A stretch of 16,623 nt of DNA, taken from NCBI GenBank assembly GCA_012837395.1, contig DURF01000050.1:1-16623 (forward strand), in the 5' to 3' direction. The notes below the pieces were generated by a model. That model searched no databases, had not been told where the DNA came from, and saw only the letters and a program-made list of their open reading frames with translations. Below, one piece after another: positions 15,014 to 16,623 of the stretch (within the stretch, counting starts at the first letter, position 1; every line of letters starts with the position of its first letter). A program made the position numbers and the translations under genes. This DNA comes from Acholeplasma sp. Lineage in GTDB: Bacteria > Bacillota_I > Bacilli_A > Acholeplasmatales > Acholeplasmataceae.

Positions 15014-16303
15014 ATGTTTAGACGTCTAGCAACAGTATTAAGTAACAAAAAAGTAATGGTTAGAGTAGCCATTACATTAGCTTTATTATTAGTGTTTAGA
15101 TTTGTCAGTCACATTCCTATTCCTCTATTTAATTCATCAGCTATTAGTGATGCGATAAATCAAGAAGGAAGTTTCTTTGCTATCATCAATAACTTTACTG
15201 GTGGTGCATTAGGAAGATTTTCTGTCTTAGCACTTGGTATTTCACCATATATTACAGCATCAATTGTGATGCAGTTATTACAAATGGTTGTTCCAGCTAT
15301 AAAAGAGTGGGCTGATCAAGGTGAAGAAGGCAAGCAAAAAGTTAACAGAATAACAAGATATTTAGCAATAATCTTAGCATTTATTCAAGGTTTAGCGTTA
15401 ATTATCGGTTCAGATAGAAACGGAAGTATCTTTGTTCCAAGTATTGTTAGCCCAAATGCTTTCTTATATATTTATATGGCATTAATAGTAGCAGCAGGTA
15501 CTGCATTCACTATTTGGCTTGCAGACTTAATTACAAAACATGGTGTTGGTAATGGAACATCACTATTAATTGCAATCGGTATTACATCAGCTATGCCAGC
15601 GATGTTTACAACTCTAGGTCAAACATACTTAGGTAGTGGAACATCATTTGGTAATGTAATGATTTTCGTTTCAGTAGTAGCTATTTATTTATTAATCTTG
15701 TTAGGAGTTGTATATTTACAAATTGCGACAAGAAAAATACCTATTCAATATGCAAACCGTCCTTCTGGAAGAGGTGGCAAGAGTGATTCAAACATTCCAA
15801 TCAAATTAAACAGTGCAGGGGTTATACCAGTAATCTTTGCCTCAACAATTATGAGTATCCCATTAACATTTGTACAACTATTTAATAGTAATATGAGTGA
15901 TAGTGGCTGGCTAGTTCAAATCTTCTCATCAGAAAAACCAATAGGTTTTGTAATATATGTATTTTTAATTGTATTATTTTCATTCTTCTATTCATTTATG
16001 TCAATAGATCCAGAAAAGATTGCAGATAATTTATCAAAATCAAATGCATATATTAAAGGGGTAAGACCTGGCGAAGATACAAAAAACTATATTGCAAGAG
16101 TATTATTCAAAGTTACAGTTATTGGAACTATTTATTTAGTAGTATTAGCAATAATTCCAATTATTGCGGTTATTGCGGGCCTACCTTCATCAATTACCCT
16201 TGGTGGAACTGGGTTATTAATTATTGTAGGGGTTGCAACTGAGACAACTCAACAAGTAGAAACTGATGCCGAACAAACAACATACGGCGGAATATTCGAT
16301 TAA
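15014..16303 (+). CDS. secY: Preprotein translocase subunit SecY
   Basis: Central pore of the Sec translocon in the cytoplasmic membrane, through which preproteins such as the lipoprotein at 1609-2568 would be exported with SecA, SecE and SecG. At 429 residues it has about ten hydrophobic helices. Family marks are RFVSHIPIPLF after helix 1, LGISPYITASIVMQLLQM, HGVGNGTSLLIAIGI, the cytosolic loop TRKIPIQYANR, and GVRPGEDTKNYI near residues 347-358, the SecA-contacting loop with its conserved Arg. The C-terminus QVETDAEQTTYGGIFD is short. It is cotranscribed with the ribosomal genes, as in most bacteria. Confidence 0.98.
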   Translation: MFRRLATVLSNKKVMVRVAITLALLLVFRFVSHIPIPLFNSSAISDAINQEGSFFAIINNFTGGALGRFSVLALGISPYITASIVMQLLQMVVPAIKEWADQGEEGKQKVNRITRYLAIILAFIQGLALIIGSDRNGSIFVPSIVSPNAFLYIYMALIVAAGTAFTIWLADLITKHGVGNGTSLLIAIGITSAMPAMFTTLGQTYLGSGTSFGNVMIFVSVVAIYLLILLGVVYLQIATRKIPIQYANRPSGRGGKSDSNIPIKLNSAGVIPVIFASTIMSIPLTFVQLFNSNMSDSGWLVQIFSSEKPIGFVIYVFLIVLFSFFYSFMSIDPEKIADNLSKSNAYIKGVRPGEDTKNYIARVLFKVTVIGTIYLVVLAIIPIIAVIAGLPSSITLGGTGLLIIVGVATETTQQVETDAEQTTYGGIFD

Positions 16304-16315
16304 GGCGGTAATTTA

Positions 16316-16623
16316 ATGCGAATTATAATAATGGGGCCTCCTGGAGTAGGAAAAGGTACCCAAGCAACAATGTTACAATCACAATTTAACATTCCACACG
16401 TTTCAACAGGCGATATCTTCCGTGGCTTATTACGCACGGATGATAGTGTCGCTGATGAAGTTCGTAATTATTTAGATCAAGGATTATTAGTTCCTGACGA
16501 ATTAACTAATCGTGTTGTTGAAAAAAGATTTGAACAAGACGATGTAAAAAAAGGTTTTATCTTTGATGGTTATCCAAGAAATGTTTTCCAAGCAGAAGCT
16601 TTTAGTAAGTTTTTAAAAGACAA
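16316..16623 (+). CDS. adk: Adenylate kinase, 5' part (3' end outside window)
   Basis: Catalyses ATP + AMP to 2 ADP in the cytosol. About 102 residues are visible. P-loop GPPGVGKGTQA starts at residue 7, the AMP-binding STGDIFR near 30-36, GLLVPDELTNRVV near 55-67 and DGYPRNVFQAEAF near 83-95. Two common consensus positions differ: Val for Ala in GPPGAGKGT, and GYPRN for GFPRT; both are conservative. The LID domain is beyond the edge, so the presence of zinc cysteines cannot be judged. Start ATG follows an imperfect SD (AAGGCGGT) 12 bp after secY, the usual neighbour. Confidence 0.96.
   Translation, partial: MRIIIMGPPGVGKGTQATMLQSQFNIPHVSTGDIFRGLLRTDDSVADEVRNYLDQGLLVPDELTNRVVEKRFEQDDVKKGFIFDGYPRNVFQAEAFSKFLKD

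Overview
The window is AT-rich bacterial DNA that uses the standard stop code. TGA ends at least four genes here: the metal-transport ATPase, its binding protein, rplP and the 393-residue unknown. This excludes the Mycoplasma/Spiroplasma code in which TGA is Trp. Low GC, strong Shine-Dalgarno (SD) sites, spoVG beside rsmA and Bacillota gene order in the ribosomal cluster suggest a low-GC Bacillota or a standard-code relative of the Mollicutes (Acholeplasma/Izemoplasma type). That placement is inference; no rRNA is present.

Left end, minus strand (1-2568): a three-gene Mn/Zn-type ABC importer transcribed leftwards in the order binding lipoprotein, ATPase, permease; the permease runs off the edge. 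Its promoter is near consensus and is followed by a 20-bp palindrome placed like a metalloregulator operator. The divergent rsmA promoter shares the same -35 bases.

Middle, plus strand (2695-5658): rsmA (16S rRNA dimethyltransferase), then spoVG with its own promoter and an intrinsic terminator built into its last codons. Two very AT-rich genes without obvious names follow, 2 bp apart. The second, 393 residues, looks by eye like a shortened and catalytically dead relative of PTS Enzyme I. This pair is the least explained part of the window.

Right part (5678-16623): a strong promoter, a GC-rich structured leader of about 120 nt, and an unbroken S10-spc ribosomal operon: S10, L3, L4, L23, L2, S19, L22, S3, L16, L29, S17, L14, L24, L5, S14, S8, L6, L18, S5, L30, L15, secY and the 5' part of adk. 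I see no terminator or clear promoter inside it, and many genes overlap or nearly touch, so it probably makes one long transcript for ribosome assembly and membrane protein export. Departures from the usual pattern are a zinc-free long S14 in the spc position and an altered KH loop in S3.

No stretch above 300 bases lacks a gene. I found no tRNA, rRNA, mobile element or CRISPR array.
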